Shown here piece by piece: positions 36,461 through 45,948 of a stretch of DNA of 64,000 bases; within the stretch, counting starts at the first letter, position 1, and each line of letters starts with the position of its first letter. Source of the stretch: Thiomargarita sp. (GTDB taxonomy: Bacteria > Pseudomonadota > Gammaproteobacteria > Beggiatoales > Beggiatoaceae); contig DYNP01000009.1 of NCBI GenBank assembly GCA_020721005.1, positions 127,765 through 191,764 on the forward strand, read 5' to 3'. The notes beneath the pieces are model-generated. The model was given only the letters and a program-made list of their open reading frames with translations. It was not told the origin of the DNA and made no database searches. The translations under genes and the position numbers were made by a program.

Positions 36461-37342
36461 ATGCGGAAATTATTAAATATACTCTATTTGTCAATATTCC
36501 TAATTCCTTCCTCCTTCCTCTCGCCATACCTACATGCAGAAAACACTGAACAACCAATTTGTCGTTTTGGAATTCCTCCCTGGCAAAAAGGACGATCGCT
36601 CAATGACATTAAAACAGCCTATCAACCCATGCTCAATTGGCTAACCCAACAAACCAACTGTCGATTTATTGCGGTGGGCGCCACCAGCTATGAACACCTG
36701 GTGGAACAATTGGTCACAGGCAAAGTGCATTTGGCCGAACTGGGTCCAATCACCTACCTGCGGGCAACTCAAAAAAATCCAGATATTCGTTCCCTAGCTA
36801 CCCTCTTGATTTGGAATATTGAAAAAACGGCCCTTACTGATTCCTACTTTGGTTACATTCTCACCCTTAAAAAACACACCACCATTAACTCCCTAGAAGA
36901 CCTTAAAAACAAATCCTTTGGCTTTGTTGACTTGGAATCCACCAGCGGTTATGTTTATCCCAATGCCCTATTGAGAGAAAAGGGCATTGATTACAAATCA
37001 TTTTTTGGCAAAACTTACTTTTTGGGAAGCCATCCTAATATTACAGATGCCATTGTTGCCGAAAGCATTGTTGCCGGAGCCACTTGGCAACCCAATTTCC
37101 TAAAAGCCATCAAGAAACATGGAGACATTTTTAAAATTCTCCTGCAAATTCCTGCTATTCCCAATGGTTGCGTGGCAGCTCATCCTTCCTTACCAGAAAA
37201 CATACAAATTCAATTGCGACAAATATTACCCAACATTGACCCAAATTTACTCGAAAAAGCCGAAACAAAAGGCTTTGCGATACGCCCAGATAACTTCTAT
37301 GCAGGAATTCGGAAGATATTCCTTCAAGAACAAAATCAGTAA
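36461..37342 (+). CDS. PhnD-family periplasmic binding protein
   Basis: 293 residues. A signal peptide ends near LHAENTE. The mature part is a PhnD/phosphite-type solute-binding protein: RFGIPPWQKG, YEHLVEQLVTGKVHLAELGPITYLRA, LKNKSFGFVDLESTSGYVYP and AIVAESIVAGATW. No ABC permease or ATPase gene is adjacent. Instead a membrane hybrid kinase follows after 92 nt, so it may be the ligand-sensing partner of that kinase rather than a transporter part. A good ribosome binding site (TTAAGGAGAT) precedes the start. Confidence 0.85.
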   Translation: MRKLLNILYLSIFLIPSSFLSPYLHAENTEQPICRFGIPPWQKGRSLNDIKTAYQPMLNWLTQQTNCRFIAVGATSYEHLVEQLVTGKVHLAELGPITYLRATQKNPDIRSLATLLIWNIEKTALTDSYFGYILTLKKHTTINSLEDLKNKSFGFVDLESTSGYVYPNALLREKGIDYKSFFGKTYFLGSHPNITDAIVAESIVAGATWQPNFLKAIKKHGDIFKILLQIPAIPNGCVAAHPSLPENIQIQLRQILPNIDPNLLEKAETKGFAIRPDNFYAGIRKIFLQEQNQ

Positions 37343-37434
37343 TTCTCAAACGTTTTGGTATAAATTTAATTTCTAAACAAAAGGTTAGCACACAGTGCAC
37401 TCAAATTTTATGACGGTTTCAATGGTCCTAAACT

Positions 37435-39775
37435 ATGTTTAGTCTTCGCCTAAAATTACTCATTCCTACCTTGCTAACTACAGCGCTCATGATTGCTGGA
37501 ATTGTCTACATCATCTGGGTTGAAAATACCCTTTTTCAACAAGATATCCAAAAAGAGCAAGAATTTCGCCAACTGAAATTATACAATGGTTTTAAAGAAT
37601 TAGTCATAAAAATTGTTGAATTAACTCAATTTATTGGACAAGATTGGCAGATTCAAGACAGTTTGTTAACTGAAGATAGAGATCGATTGCTGGATTTGCT
37701 CATCCCTTTTCATCAGGGATTTGGATTTGATTTAATCAATGTCTATGATGGACAAGGCACACTGATCATGAGAACTGATCAACCCCATTTATTTGGCAAA
37801 ACGGACCAATTTCAACCTGAAATTGCCAAATTTCTAAAAAATCCCCCCACTAAACCGCAAATAACTCTATTTGAAGGCAATTTAGTATTAGTCAGATGGC
37901 AAATATTTCAGGAAAAAACACATGGCATCAATGCTGCATTTGCAGTAGGATACTATTTAAATGCTCAAAATTTGAACCACATTAACAACCTATGTGGGCA
38001 GCCATTTTTTACTTAAATATGGCACAGACACGCTTATCAACGTAGGGCAAATAAAATTGACTGAAACCCAGAAAATAACTGGACCTATCAGTCACTTAGA
38101 AGGTTTGGTCGACACAAAATTAGACTTTGACGTGATTTTTTTGGAACACCCTTGGGATGATCGAAAGGAAAAATTTTGGCGACAACTGATTGGATTAATT
38201 TTGACCTTGGGAAGCATCAGTCTCATCGTCATTGTCGTTTCCCATTACCTAACGACCAACACTGCCCAACAACTTCAGCAAGCGCGTCAAGCAGCTGAAG
38301 ACAATGCTCATTCTTTGGTACAAGCCAAATTGGCTGCTGAATCAGCAAATCGAGCCAAAAGTGCCTTTTTAGCCAACATGAGTCACGAATTGAGAACCCC
38401 ACTCAATGGCATTTTAGGATATGCTCAACTTTTGACTCGGGATCGACAATTGACCCCCAAACAACGAGACGGTTTGCACATTATACAACACAGTGGGGAA
38501 TATTTGTTAACCCTGATCAATGACGCCTTGGACCTCTCCAAAATTGAAGCCGGCCACACCGACTTAAAAATAGCCCCACTGCAATTAAAACACTTTATAC
38601 AAAGCATTGTAGAAATGTTTAAAGTTCGTGCCCAACAAAAAGGCATTACCTTCGTATACCAACCCCTATCTTCCCTACCCAATGCCTTGCTCACTGACGA
38701 AAAAAGGGTGCGCCAAATCATCATTAACTTATTGGGGAACGCAGTCAAATTCACCGATCAAGGCACTGTCACCTTGAGAATTGGTTACTTTGAAGAACAA
38801 CTGCGCATTGAAGTCAGTGACACTGGCATCGGCATTAGCGAATCAGACCTGTCTAAAATCTTCCTGCCCTTTGAACAAGCGGAAACCGCCCCTCATCAAT
38901 CGGAAGGAACTGGATTGGGACTGAGTATTACCAAAAAATTGGTTGAAATAATGGGGGGAACATTACAAGTTGAAAGCACTTTGAAAATGGGTAGCCTGTT
39001 TTGGACAGAGTTAAAAATGCCCTCCTTAAACTTATTTCCCCATGAAGAGAACAACAACTCAACTCAAATCATCGGTTACCAACTGACAACTGATTCCCCG
39101 CTGACAAAACAAGGGCGGGAACGTTACAAAATCTTGATTGTAGACGATAAATTAGAAACTGCCTCTTTTCTCAGCGATCTCTTAAATTCCCTAAAATTTG
39201 ACATTCAAGAAGTGAGAAGTGGGCAACAAGCCTTAACTCGAATTAAAAATTGGGCCCCTGATCTTGTACTGATGGACCTGTTGATGCCAACGCTCAGCGG
39301 ATTTGAGACCACATCTAAACTCAGGACTATTCCCGAACTATCCAAATTGCCCATCATTGCCATTTCCGCCAGTGTTTTCAATCAAGATCGTCAAGAAGCC
39401 TTGGCTGCTGGATGCAATGATTTTATTCCCAAACCAATTATCCTACAAAAATTGCTGGACTGTCTACAAAAGCATCTGGCTTTAAATTGGATCTATGAAG
39501 TAGAAGATCAAGCTAAACCTTTTGACAATACTGCCGATTTGGCCAAAAATGTGACGGTAACATTACCAGAGATCGTGACATTACCGGAAAAATACAACCA
39601 GAAACTGCTTCATCTTGCCAAACAAGGAGATATTGGGGAAATCTTAAACTATATCGATGAATTAACTCAAGAAGAGCCCCGTTTATCTGCATTTCTACAA
39701 CATGTAAAACAATTGGCCAAAAACTTTGAAGAAAAAGCAATTTGTGACCTGTTGGAACAAAATTCCCATCTTTAA
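37435..39775 (+). pseudogene. membrane hybrid sensor histidine kinase, split by a frameshift
   Basis: Two frames form one kinase. 37435-38016 encodes a first membrane helix (about 5-28) and an extracytoplasmic sensor region, stopping shortly after [10 protein letters not shown]. From about 37994 the second frame gives the rest of the sensor region, a second helix ([21 protein letters not shown]), HisKA with [17 protein letters not shown], HATPase with DTGIGI and [12 protein letters not shown], and a receiver with phospho-Asp in [15 protein letters not shown] and KP in FIPKPI. Removing one T from the T6 run at 38005-38010 joins them (779 residues). It may be a sequencing error, a recent mutation or slippage. 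It pairs with the PhnD-like gene. Confidence 0.85.
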
Positions 39776-39826
39776 CAAATTTTGGCAAATTCAAATCAAT
39801 CAATAATTATCACTGTATTCAATATA

Positions 39827-42424
39827 TTATTGCATGAATAAGTTGTCCCAATTCTGTTTTTTCCAATTTTCCTGCAATTGTTTGACCTCTTCTTTAAGTT
39901 GATCAATCAGATTTGATAAAGCCATTTGACTGGATATCTGCTCAGCCAACTTAGAATGCCCAGGTCCAGATTGTTTTGGAATATTGATTGGAAAAGACAA
40001 GGATTGTTCAGCTATCATCATGTAAACTTTAGCTTGATTTTCAATTAGATAAGAAATTTCTCCCAACCGTAATGCGCCAATACTTCGAGCACTGCCCTTT
40101 AGGGAATGTGCTAATCTTTCAATGTTATGTGCCTGCCCCTGTTCCAAGGCCTCTTGTAATTTTTTCAACTGTTGGGGAATATCTTCAGTGAATTTATCTA
40201 AGATTTTTTCCAAAATCTGCCTATTCCCTAAAGAAATGCGTTTGGCCTGCTCAAAATCAAAGGTAGGTAACTGCAAAAAATCATGGATGACTGTAGGTGT
40301 GACTACGGTCCCTTCTGGTACCGGTAAATGTTTTGACAAATTCGGCAAAGAATTGAATGCCATGCCCGATTGTAATGCTGTATATTTTTCAACGACATTT
40401 CTCAATCGTTCCACAGTCAAAGGTTTTCCCACACATTCTTTCATGCCCGCCGCCAAATAACGTTTAATATCTGAAGGTTGATTGTTGGCAGTCACTGCCA
40501 CAATGGGAGTTTGTTGATTGACTGAATTTGCTAAAATTAATTGTGTGGCCTCCAGCCCATCTACATAAGGCATCTGAATATCCATTAATATCAGATCATA
40601 AATGGTTTTTTCGCACATTTCCACCGCTTCTTTTCCATTCTCCGCAATATCCACTTTACAGTTCAAACCTTTCAACATGTTAAGGGCGACAATGCGATTA
40701 ACCAAGTTGTCTTCCGCCAGTAAAATTTGTTTAACAGTGTGGCTCACAACTTGTTGAATCGGGGCAGTAAGATTTATCGGAATATGTTTCTCTAGCATAT
40801 TAAAAACTCGCTCTAAACTAATGGGTTTGGCCAAATAGTCATCCATCCCCATTTTTAGGCAATATTCAGCATCTCCCCGCATTGCATTGGCAGTCATGGC
40901 AATGATGATGGTATGTCGAGTTTGACCTTCTCGTTCCCTGATCAATCGAGTGGCCTCAAATCCATCCATTTCAGGCATTTGCACATCCATAAACACCAAA
41001 CTATGAGGTTGCTGTTCCAAAATAGACAGGGCTTCTTTACCTTGTCTGGCTTGAGAAACCCGACATCCAAATTGTTCTAAAATATTAGCAGCCACCATAC
41101 GACTAATATCATTGTCTTCAACTAATAAAATGGGTACATTTGTAAAACGAGCCTTGTATTCGTCAAATTCTCGGGTCCATCGTGGAGAATTCAAAGTAGC
41201 AGTTTGAATTGCCGAAAAAACTGGCGGTGTATTTGTCACTTTTTCAAGGCTAACGCTTTCTATTTCTTCAATTTCTTCTAACTTAGCAATGGGTAAAGGT
41301 AAGGTGAAGAAGAAAATGGAACCTTTTCCAAGCTCACTTTGTACCGAAATTTCTCCCCCCATCAGGTTGATCAATTGGGAACTGATTGCCAGTCCCAAAC
41401 CGGTACCCCCAAATTGGCGAGTAATTGAAGAATCGGCTTGAGTAAATTTTTCAAAAATGCTGTTTAAGTGACTGAGCGCAATACCAATACCCGTGTCTTC
41501 AATTTGGAAGCGCATTCTGGCGATATTGTGTTGAATTGATTGACAATGGACTTGAATTAAAATATGCCCTTGGGTTGTGAACTTAATGGCATTCCCAGCT
41601 AAGTTGATCAATATTTGTCGAATGCGACCCACATCGCCCACAAAATGACGCGGGGCATTGGTAATGTAAGACATGTTGAGACTCAAGCCTTTGCTTTGGG
41701 CAGTAACTGACAGTAAACGAATGACTTCTGAAATGGCAGTTTCTAAATTAAATGCCTGGGCATCTAAAGTCAGTTTACCGGCTTCAATCTTGGAAAAATC
41801 CAAAATGTCATTGATCAAAGTTTGCAAAGCTTCACTGGATTGCCAAATAATTTCAGCATATTCTCGCTGTTTATCAGTGAGTTTGGTGTTTAAGAGTAAT
41901 TCGGTCATACCCACTATTCCATTCATAGGGGTACGAATTTCATGACTCATGTTGGCCAAAAATTCACTTTTGGCTCGAGTGGCAGTTTCCGCCATTTCTT
42001 TGGCCAGTAATAGTTTTTCTTCAGCTTGCTTGTGTTTGGTAATATCTCTGCCAACTGATTGATATTCAAAGAGTTGTGCTTGCTCATCGAATAGAGCCCG
42101 CACCACCCAAGATTGCCAACGCATTTCTCCATTGGGAAGTTTTAATTGGTGTTCAAGTTCAAATAAACAATTGTTTGGATTTATATTGTTGGTAAATTGC
42201 TTGTAAAAGGTATTTTCCATTTCTAAAATGGCGGGAAAAAATCGTTGTCCCAATAATGTGTCAGCTGTTTTGTCAAAATAACGACAATAGGCTTCGTTGA
42301 CAAAGTTAAGATGGCCGCTAGGGCTATGACAGCAAATCAATTCGGTTTGGTTTTGGATGAGAGTTCGATAACGAAGTTCATGTTTTCGTAATTTCTCAAG
42401 TTCATCGAGTGCTTTTTCTTTCAT
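39827..42424 (-). CDS. hybrid sensor kinase PAS-HisKA-HATPase-REC-REC-Hpt
   Basis: 865 residues, no membrane helix. PAS domain about 15-135 (ICCHSPSGHLNFVNEAYCRYF). HisKA with His161 (ANMSHEIRTPMNGIVGM). HATPase with NLAGNAIKFTTQG, DTGIGI and GGTGLGLAISSQL. Receiver 1 has Asp in LVFMDVQMPEMDGFE; receiver 2 has Asp in LILMDIQMPYVDGLE. A C-terminal Hpt has the phospho-His in LAHSLKGSARSIGAL. This is a BarA-like phosphorelay in one chain. No cognate output regulator is adjacent. It converges on the split kinase gene; homologous kinases in tail-to-tail order may reflect duplication. Confidence 0.95.
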   Translation of the reverse strand: MKEKALDELEKLRKHELRYRTLIQNQTELICCHSPSGHLNFVNEAYCRYFDKTADTLLGQRFFPAILEMENTFYKQFTNNINPNNCLFELEHQLKLPNGEMRWQSWVVRALFDEQAQLFEYQSVGRDITKHKQAEEKLLLAKEMAETATRAKSEFLANMSHEIRTPMNGIVGMTELLLNTKLTDKQREYAEIIWQSSEALQTLINDILDFSKIEAGKLTLDAQAFNLETAISEVIRLLSVTAQSKGLSLNMSYITNAPRHFVGDVGRIRQILINLAGNAIKFTTQGHILIQVHCQSIQHNIARMRFQIEDTGIGIALSHLNSIFEKFTQADSSITRQFGGTGLGLAISSQLINLMGGEISVQSELGKGSIFFFTLPLPIAKLEEIEEIESVSLEKVTNTPPVFSAIQTATLNSPRWTREFDEYKARFTNVPILLVEDNDISRMVAANILEQFGCRVSQARQGKEALSILEQQPHSLVFMDVQMPEMDGFEATRLIREREGQTRHTIIIAMTANAMRGDAEYCLKMGMDDYLAKPISLERVFNMLEKHIPINLTAPIQQVVSHTVKQILLAEDNLVNRIVALNMLKGLNCKVDIAENGKEAVEMCEKTIYDLILMDIQMPYVDGLEATQLILANSVNQQTPIVAVTANNQPSDIKRYLAAGMKECVGKPLTVERLRNVVEKYTALQSGMAFNSLPNLSKHLPVPEGTVVTPTVIHDFLQLPTFDFEQAKRISLGNRQILEKILDKFTEDIPQQLKKLQEALEQGQAHNIERLAHSLKGSARSIGALRLGEISYLIENQAKVYMMIAEQSLSFPINIPKQSGPGHSKLAEQISSQMALSNLIDQLKEEVKQLQENWKKQNWDNLFMQ

Positions 42425-42620
42425 GGTAATAAAATGGGTTTAAAACAAATGAAATTGATTATTGGGGCAATTTGCTTGCAAAAAGGTAGTTTTTGTTTTA
42501 GGACGATTGACAATTCTATGGAGAATCAAGTATATTTGCTAACTTAGGAACTGGGTTTTAATAGCATTGTTTTCTGCTTGCCCATAAGATATTAAATATT
42601 TTATTACCAGATACTGAACC

Positions 42621-43280
42621 ATGAAAAAATTACGTCGAGAAATCAATTTGTTTACGTTGTCCGCCTTGGATTTATTTGCTTCAACTATGGGCACGTTTAT
42701 TTTGCTTACGGTGATTCTTTTTCCTTATTATTTGAAAAATTCAGAGGTGGTGGAACAAGTTTCAATTTTACGGGATCGTTTGTCAGAGAGTCAGGCAGAA
42801 TTGCTTGAAAATCAGCAGCATTTGCAACAGTGTCGATTTGAACAAACTCGCATCAATACTCAGTTAAATCAGTGTCAAGAGGAGTTGAGACAGACTTTTT
42901 TGGCCATTGTGTTGAAATGGGAAACGTTGAACCAAGATATTGATTTGCATGTTGTGGATACTGTTGGGAATGAATTTTATTTTGAGCGTCATAATCGTTC
43001 TCGTCTTGATTTTGCATCTTTGGCAGAGTTGAGTGTGGATACCACTCGGGGTCCCGGTGTGGAAATTTGGGAAAATCCCCAAGCCAGATTGGGTAGGTAT
43101 CAGGTGTTTGCAAATTTGTATGCACGTCACGGGAATTTGGTTGATCCTTGGGTGAAAAGCACGGTTTATTTTCGGGGAGGTTCTCAAAAGTTACCGGATG
43201 TTGTATTGAGTGTGCAAGGAAGTAAGGTGTTAATTGCGGTGATTGAGGTCAATGATAGGGGAGAAGTTGTCATTCGATGA
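42621..43280 (+). CDS. membrane-anchored coiled-coil protein with a YfaP/DUF2135-like domain
   Basis: 219 residues. A single N-terminal membrane helix (FTLSALDLFASTMGTFILLTVILFP split around residue 14-38) contains an Asp, as in MotB/ExbD-type anchors. A Gln/Glu-rich coiled coil follows (about 42-92). The C-terminal beta domain (about 95-215) has LKWETLNQDIDLHVVD and GPGVEIWENPQARLGRYQVFANLYA, typical of YfaP/DUF2135 domains. The function is unknown. The ion-channel-like Asp in the helix suggests it could pair with a partner membrane protein, but none is adjacent. Confidence 0.7.
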   Translation: MKKLRREINLFTLSALDLFASTMGTFILLTVILFPYYLKNSEVVEQVSILRDRLSESQAELLENQQHLQQCRFEQTRINTQLNQCQEELRQTFLAIVLKWETLNQDIDLHVVDTVGNEFYFERHNRSRLDFASLAELSVDTTRGPGVEIWENPQARLGRYQVFANLYARHGNLVDPWVKSTVYFRGGSQKLPDVVLSVQGSKVLIAVIEVNDRGEVVIR

Positions 43281-43345
43281 TCAGCAGTGGTTGGGGTTGC
43301 ACATGAAGATTTCGTTGTGGGAACGTTGATAATTGAGTTGGGAAT

Positions 43346-43786
43346 TCAAAAAGGTTTTAGGTAAACGAGTAAGATGACTCCAATGAGAATTAGTACTGGA
43401 AATTCATTAAACCAGCGGTAAAAAACATGGTTGTAACGGTTGCGATCGTGTTTAAAGTCTTGTAATAGTTTGCCGCAGTAAAGGTGGTAAATGGTCAGCA
43501 GGGTGACCAGAAGCAGTTTGGTGTGTAGCCAGCGGGTGTCTGGAGTAAAATTGATCAGAGGTTGCCACCAGAATTGAATAACCAGCCATGTTCCCAAGAG
43601 AATAGTGATAATCCCACCTGGAGTGGTGATGCCATAATAGAGTTTGCGTTCCATGATTTTAAAGCGTTCAATGCTGGCTTGATCGGTGCTCATGGCATGG
43701 TAAACAAAGAGTCGGGGCAGATAGAATAGACCGGCAAACCAAGTGACCATAAACATGACATGTAAGGCTTTAAGCCAGAGATACAT
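43346..43786 (-). CDS. hemJ: protoporphyrinogen IX oxidase HemJ family
   Basis: 146 residues, four membrane helices. The signature LWLKALHVMFMVTWFAGLFYLPRLFVYH carries the conserved haem-ligand His, and KLLLVTLLTIYHLYCGKLL is the second conserved region. HemJ oxidises protoporphyrinogen IX to protoporphyrin IX in the inner membrane. Together with hemE this supports full haem synthesis by the oxygen-independent-type oxidase. It stands between unrelated genes. Confidence 0.93.
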   Translation of the reverse strand: MYLWLKALHVMFMVTWFAGLFYLPRLFVYHAMSTDQASIERFKIMERKLYYGITTPGGIITILLGTWLVIQFWWQPLINFTPDTRWLHTKLLLVTLLTIYHLYCGKLLQDFKHDRNRYNHVFYRWFNEFPVLILIGVILLVYLKPF

Positions 43787-43824
43787 AGAATGTTCCTTTA
43801 TAAATTAGTTGGTAGGTCAAGTTA

Positions 43825-44463
43825 TTAGGGTACAATTTGGATCAGGGGAGGAGGAGGGGGTAGGTCAATGGGACTGCCTTGGGCCATGACTTGTACACTT
43901 TTGCCGGTACGTAAAATGGATTGACTCATCCATTGGAAAAAGGCTTTGAGTGCTCCAGGAGACAGTTCATCGGATTTTAGTACAATGTCGGTGATGCGTT
44001 TTAGATTTTGAATGTCTGCTCCGGGACCGGCTGCAAAGGCAATGAGGTTGGCAATTTTTTGTTTTTTGAGTTCGTCGGCGGCAGTCTCCCAAGCATCGGT
44101 GGGCATGCCGTCAGTCATGAGAAATACCAGTGGTTTCCAGTCTCCCTTTTGCTCTTCGCTGTTTTTCCGAATTTCTCGATTTAAGGCGTCTTTTAACAGG
44201 GTTAAGGCTGCACCCAGGGCAGTGGCGCCATTGGCTTCGATTTTGGGTTCCTTGAATTGAATCAGTTCAGTTAGAGGGATGATTTGTTGGGCGGTGCTGT
44301 TAAAAGTGATCACGGAAAGGTGGACGGTCTCTATAGCCATGGGTTCGGTGATCAGATCGTCGAGTAAGGCTCTTAAACCTTGGCGCACTTGTTCAATGGG
44401 CTGACCAGTCATTGAGGAGGAGCAATCTAATAGGAGGTAAACTGGTAATCGACGCACTAACAT
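43825..44463 (-). CDS. von Willebrand factor A domain protein, TerY/YegL-like
   Basis: 212 residues from ATG 44463, chosen because AGGAGT lies 7 nt upstream; an open frame extends to 44529. The VWA domain starts at once with the MIDAS motif LLLDCSSSMTGQPI, the Thr in GATALGAAL and Asp in FLMTDGMPTD. The tail is proline-rich (LPPPPPLIQ). TerY-type VWA proteins act in tellurite/stress clusters and in metal-dependent signalling with PP2C and kinase partners; those partners are not seen here. Confidence 0.88.
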   Translation of the reverse strand: MLVRRLPVYLLLDCSSSMTGQPIEQVRQGLRALLDDLITEPMAIETVHLSVITFNSTAQQIIPLTELIQFKEPKIEANGATALGAALTLLKDALNREIRKNSEEQKGDWKPLVFLMTDGMPTDAWETAADELKKQKIANLIAFAAGPGADIQNLKRITDIVLKSDELSPGALKAFFQWMSQSILRTGKSVQVMAQGSPIDLPPPPPLIQIVP

Positions 44464-44582
44464 GGTGACTCCTGTCGTTGTGGAATGATGTTGTTTCATG
44501 TTTGCATTGGGCAATTGTTGGGAGCGCAATGCATCCTACCTAGTTTGGGAACTGGCTATGTATAGAATTTAAGTGTTTGAAA

Positions 44583-45119
44583 TCAAGGGTAATATGGAAA
44601 ATGTGGTCTTGGATGAGCATGTTTCCAGGGTCGAGGATGAGGGTCTATTTCTTGGATGATAATAACCGGGGGACGATGTTTTTTGGCATAGCGGACATAA
44701 GCACTTTCCAAAGCCGGTTGGTGATGTCGATAGAGCTCTTCGATAGAAGTGATAGCCAGTTGAGAATTTGTCGGATTGGGACTGGGCACTTCAGTTAGCC
44801 AATGAGAGCGTTGTTGTTGTTCCCCACAGGTCAATTGGTCAAGCAGTCCTTGTTCAATTCGATTTTTTTCTGATTGATAGAATTCGTCAAGCAAGTCGTC
44901 GCTGGTCCTGATGGCCAGGATGGATTGCATGTTTTCTAAAGCAGAGTCTCGTGCAGAATGGGTGCAATATTGATTGGGGAGCTTAATTTCTCCTTGGGGG
45001 CAAAGACAGCGAGGTATCAGTGGGTTAGGTGGTGTGGCGGTATTTGGGTTGGTGGAGGGAACAGATTGGCAGGCGCCAATCACTCCTCCTGAAAGTAGGA
45101 TAATGATTTTGAGGTACAT
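44583..45119 (-). CDS. hypothetical lipoprotein
   Basis: 178 residues from ATG 45119 (a GTG three codons earlier is possible). The signal peptide ends in the lipobox VIGAC. The mature region is Pro-rich, then has CLCPQGEIKLPNQYC with three cysteines, and ends in a His/Pro-rich tail (HPRPWKHAHPRPHF). No family is recognised. It lies upstream of the VWA gene on the same strand and may be co-transcribed with it. Confidence 0.65.
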   Translation of the reverse strand: MYLKIIILLSGGVIGACQSVPSTNPNTATPPNPLIPRCLCPQGEIKLPNQYCTHSARDSALENMQSILAIRTSDDLLDEFYQSEKNRIEQGLLDQLTCGEQQQRSHWLTEVPSPNPTNSQLAITSIEELYRHHQPALESAYVRYAKKHRPPVIIIQEIDPHPRPWKHAHPRPHFPYYP

Positions 45120-45182
45120 TGGAATCACCGCTTCAACTGGTTAAGTGGCAGCATGGAGTGATTGGGGACCGCTGAGGGTCAG

Positions 45183-45878
45183 TTAGAGTTTTCCGGTAAC
45201 TACTTGATAACGTAGGTTTTGTCCTTCAAATCCTAGGGTGAGAATGTTGATAAATACGGCGATATATTTGTCTTGGTACCAATAGACGTCTTGAATGCGG
45301 TAACTCAATGGGCAACCACGGCTCTGGGGGATTTGGGTGTCTTTTTGTAAGATGGATTCTTGTTCCCCTTTAAATAAGCTCAGGGTGAAAATTTTGGGTT
45401 CTCCCATGCCAAAACAATCGGCTTCCGCAGATTCTTCGGTGAGTTTTAAGGTGTAGCGAGAAGGTAAAGTTCCACCTAAAGGGGGAGTGAGCACAAATTG
45501 CACTTCTTTAGGGTTTACTCCGAGGTCGGTGATGAGGCGAGAGGCTAATTTTTGTCCCCGGTTATGGGTTACAATGCCGAGTTGGGTTAATAAGTCAGTG
45601 GCTTGGCCCAGGTTGATTTGTTGCACGGAGTGTTCCGAGAGTTTATTTTTATCATTTTCATTGCGAGTGGTTACTGGTTTGGCAGCATATTTGTTTTTTT
45701 CCACGTCGATAAAATAGGTGGTGGCATAGGTGACATTGGAGCCGTCTTCCGTGCCATATTCTTGAAAAGCAAGGTTTTTTCCGGTTTTAGAGAATCCAAT
45801 GAAGTTGAGTTGAGCGGCGTCTCCGGCCCAGGTAAGACTGGAGGTTATGAGTAGGAGAATGGTTAAAATAAGTGGCAT
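45183..45878 (-). CDS. DUF2259 family predicted secreted protein
   Basis: 231 residues from ATG 45878. The frame stays open further upstream, but that part overlaps the response regulator gene; this start gives a clean signal peptide (MPLILTILLLITSSLTWAGD). DAAQLNFIGFSKTGKNLAFQEYGTEDG is the DUF2259 hallmark, and the C-terminus has DVYWYQDKYIAVFINILTLGFEG. Its role is unknown; it is likely periplasmic. Confidence 0.8.
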   Translation of the reverse strand: MPLILTILLLITSSLTWAGDAAQLNFIGFSKTGKNLAFQEYGTEDGSNVTYATTYFIDVEKNKYAAKPVTTRNENDKNKLSEHSVQQINLGQATDLLTQLGIVTHNRGQKLASRLITDLGVNPKEVQFVLTPPLGGTLPSRYTLKLTEESAEADCFGMGEPKIFTLSLFKGEQESILQKDTQIPQSRGCPLSYRIQDVYWYQDKYIAVFINILTLGFEGQNLRYQVVTGKL

Positions 45879-45948
45879 AATAATGAGTCCCAACAATAGG
45901 TGTTTTGGGTGATTGAGTGGGGGATGGTGGTCAAAGTGAGACCTGGGG

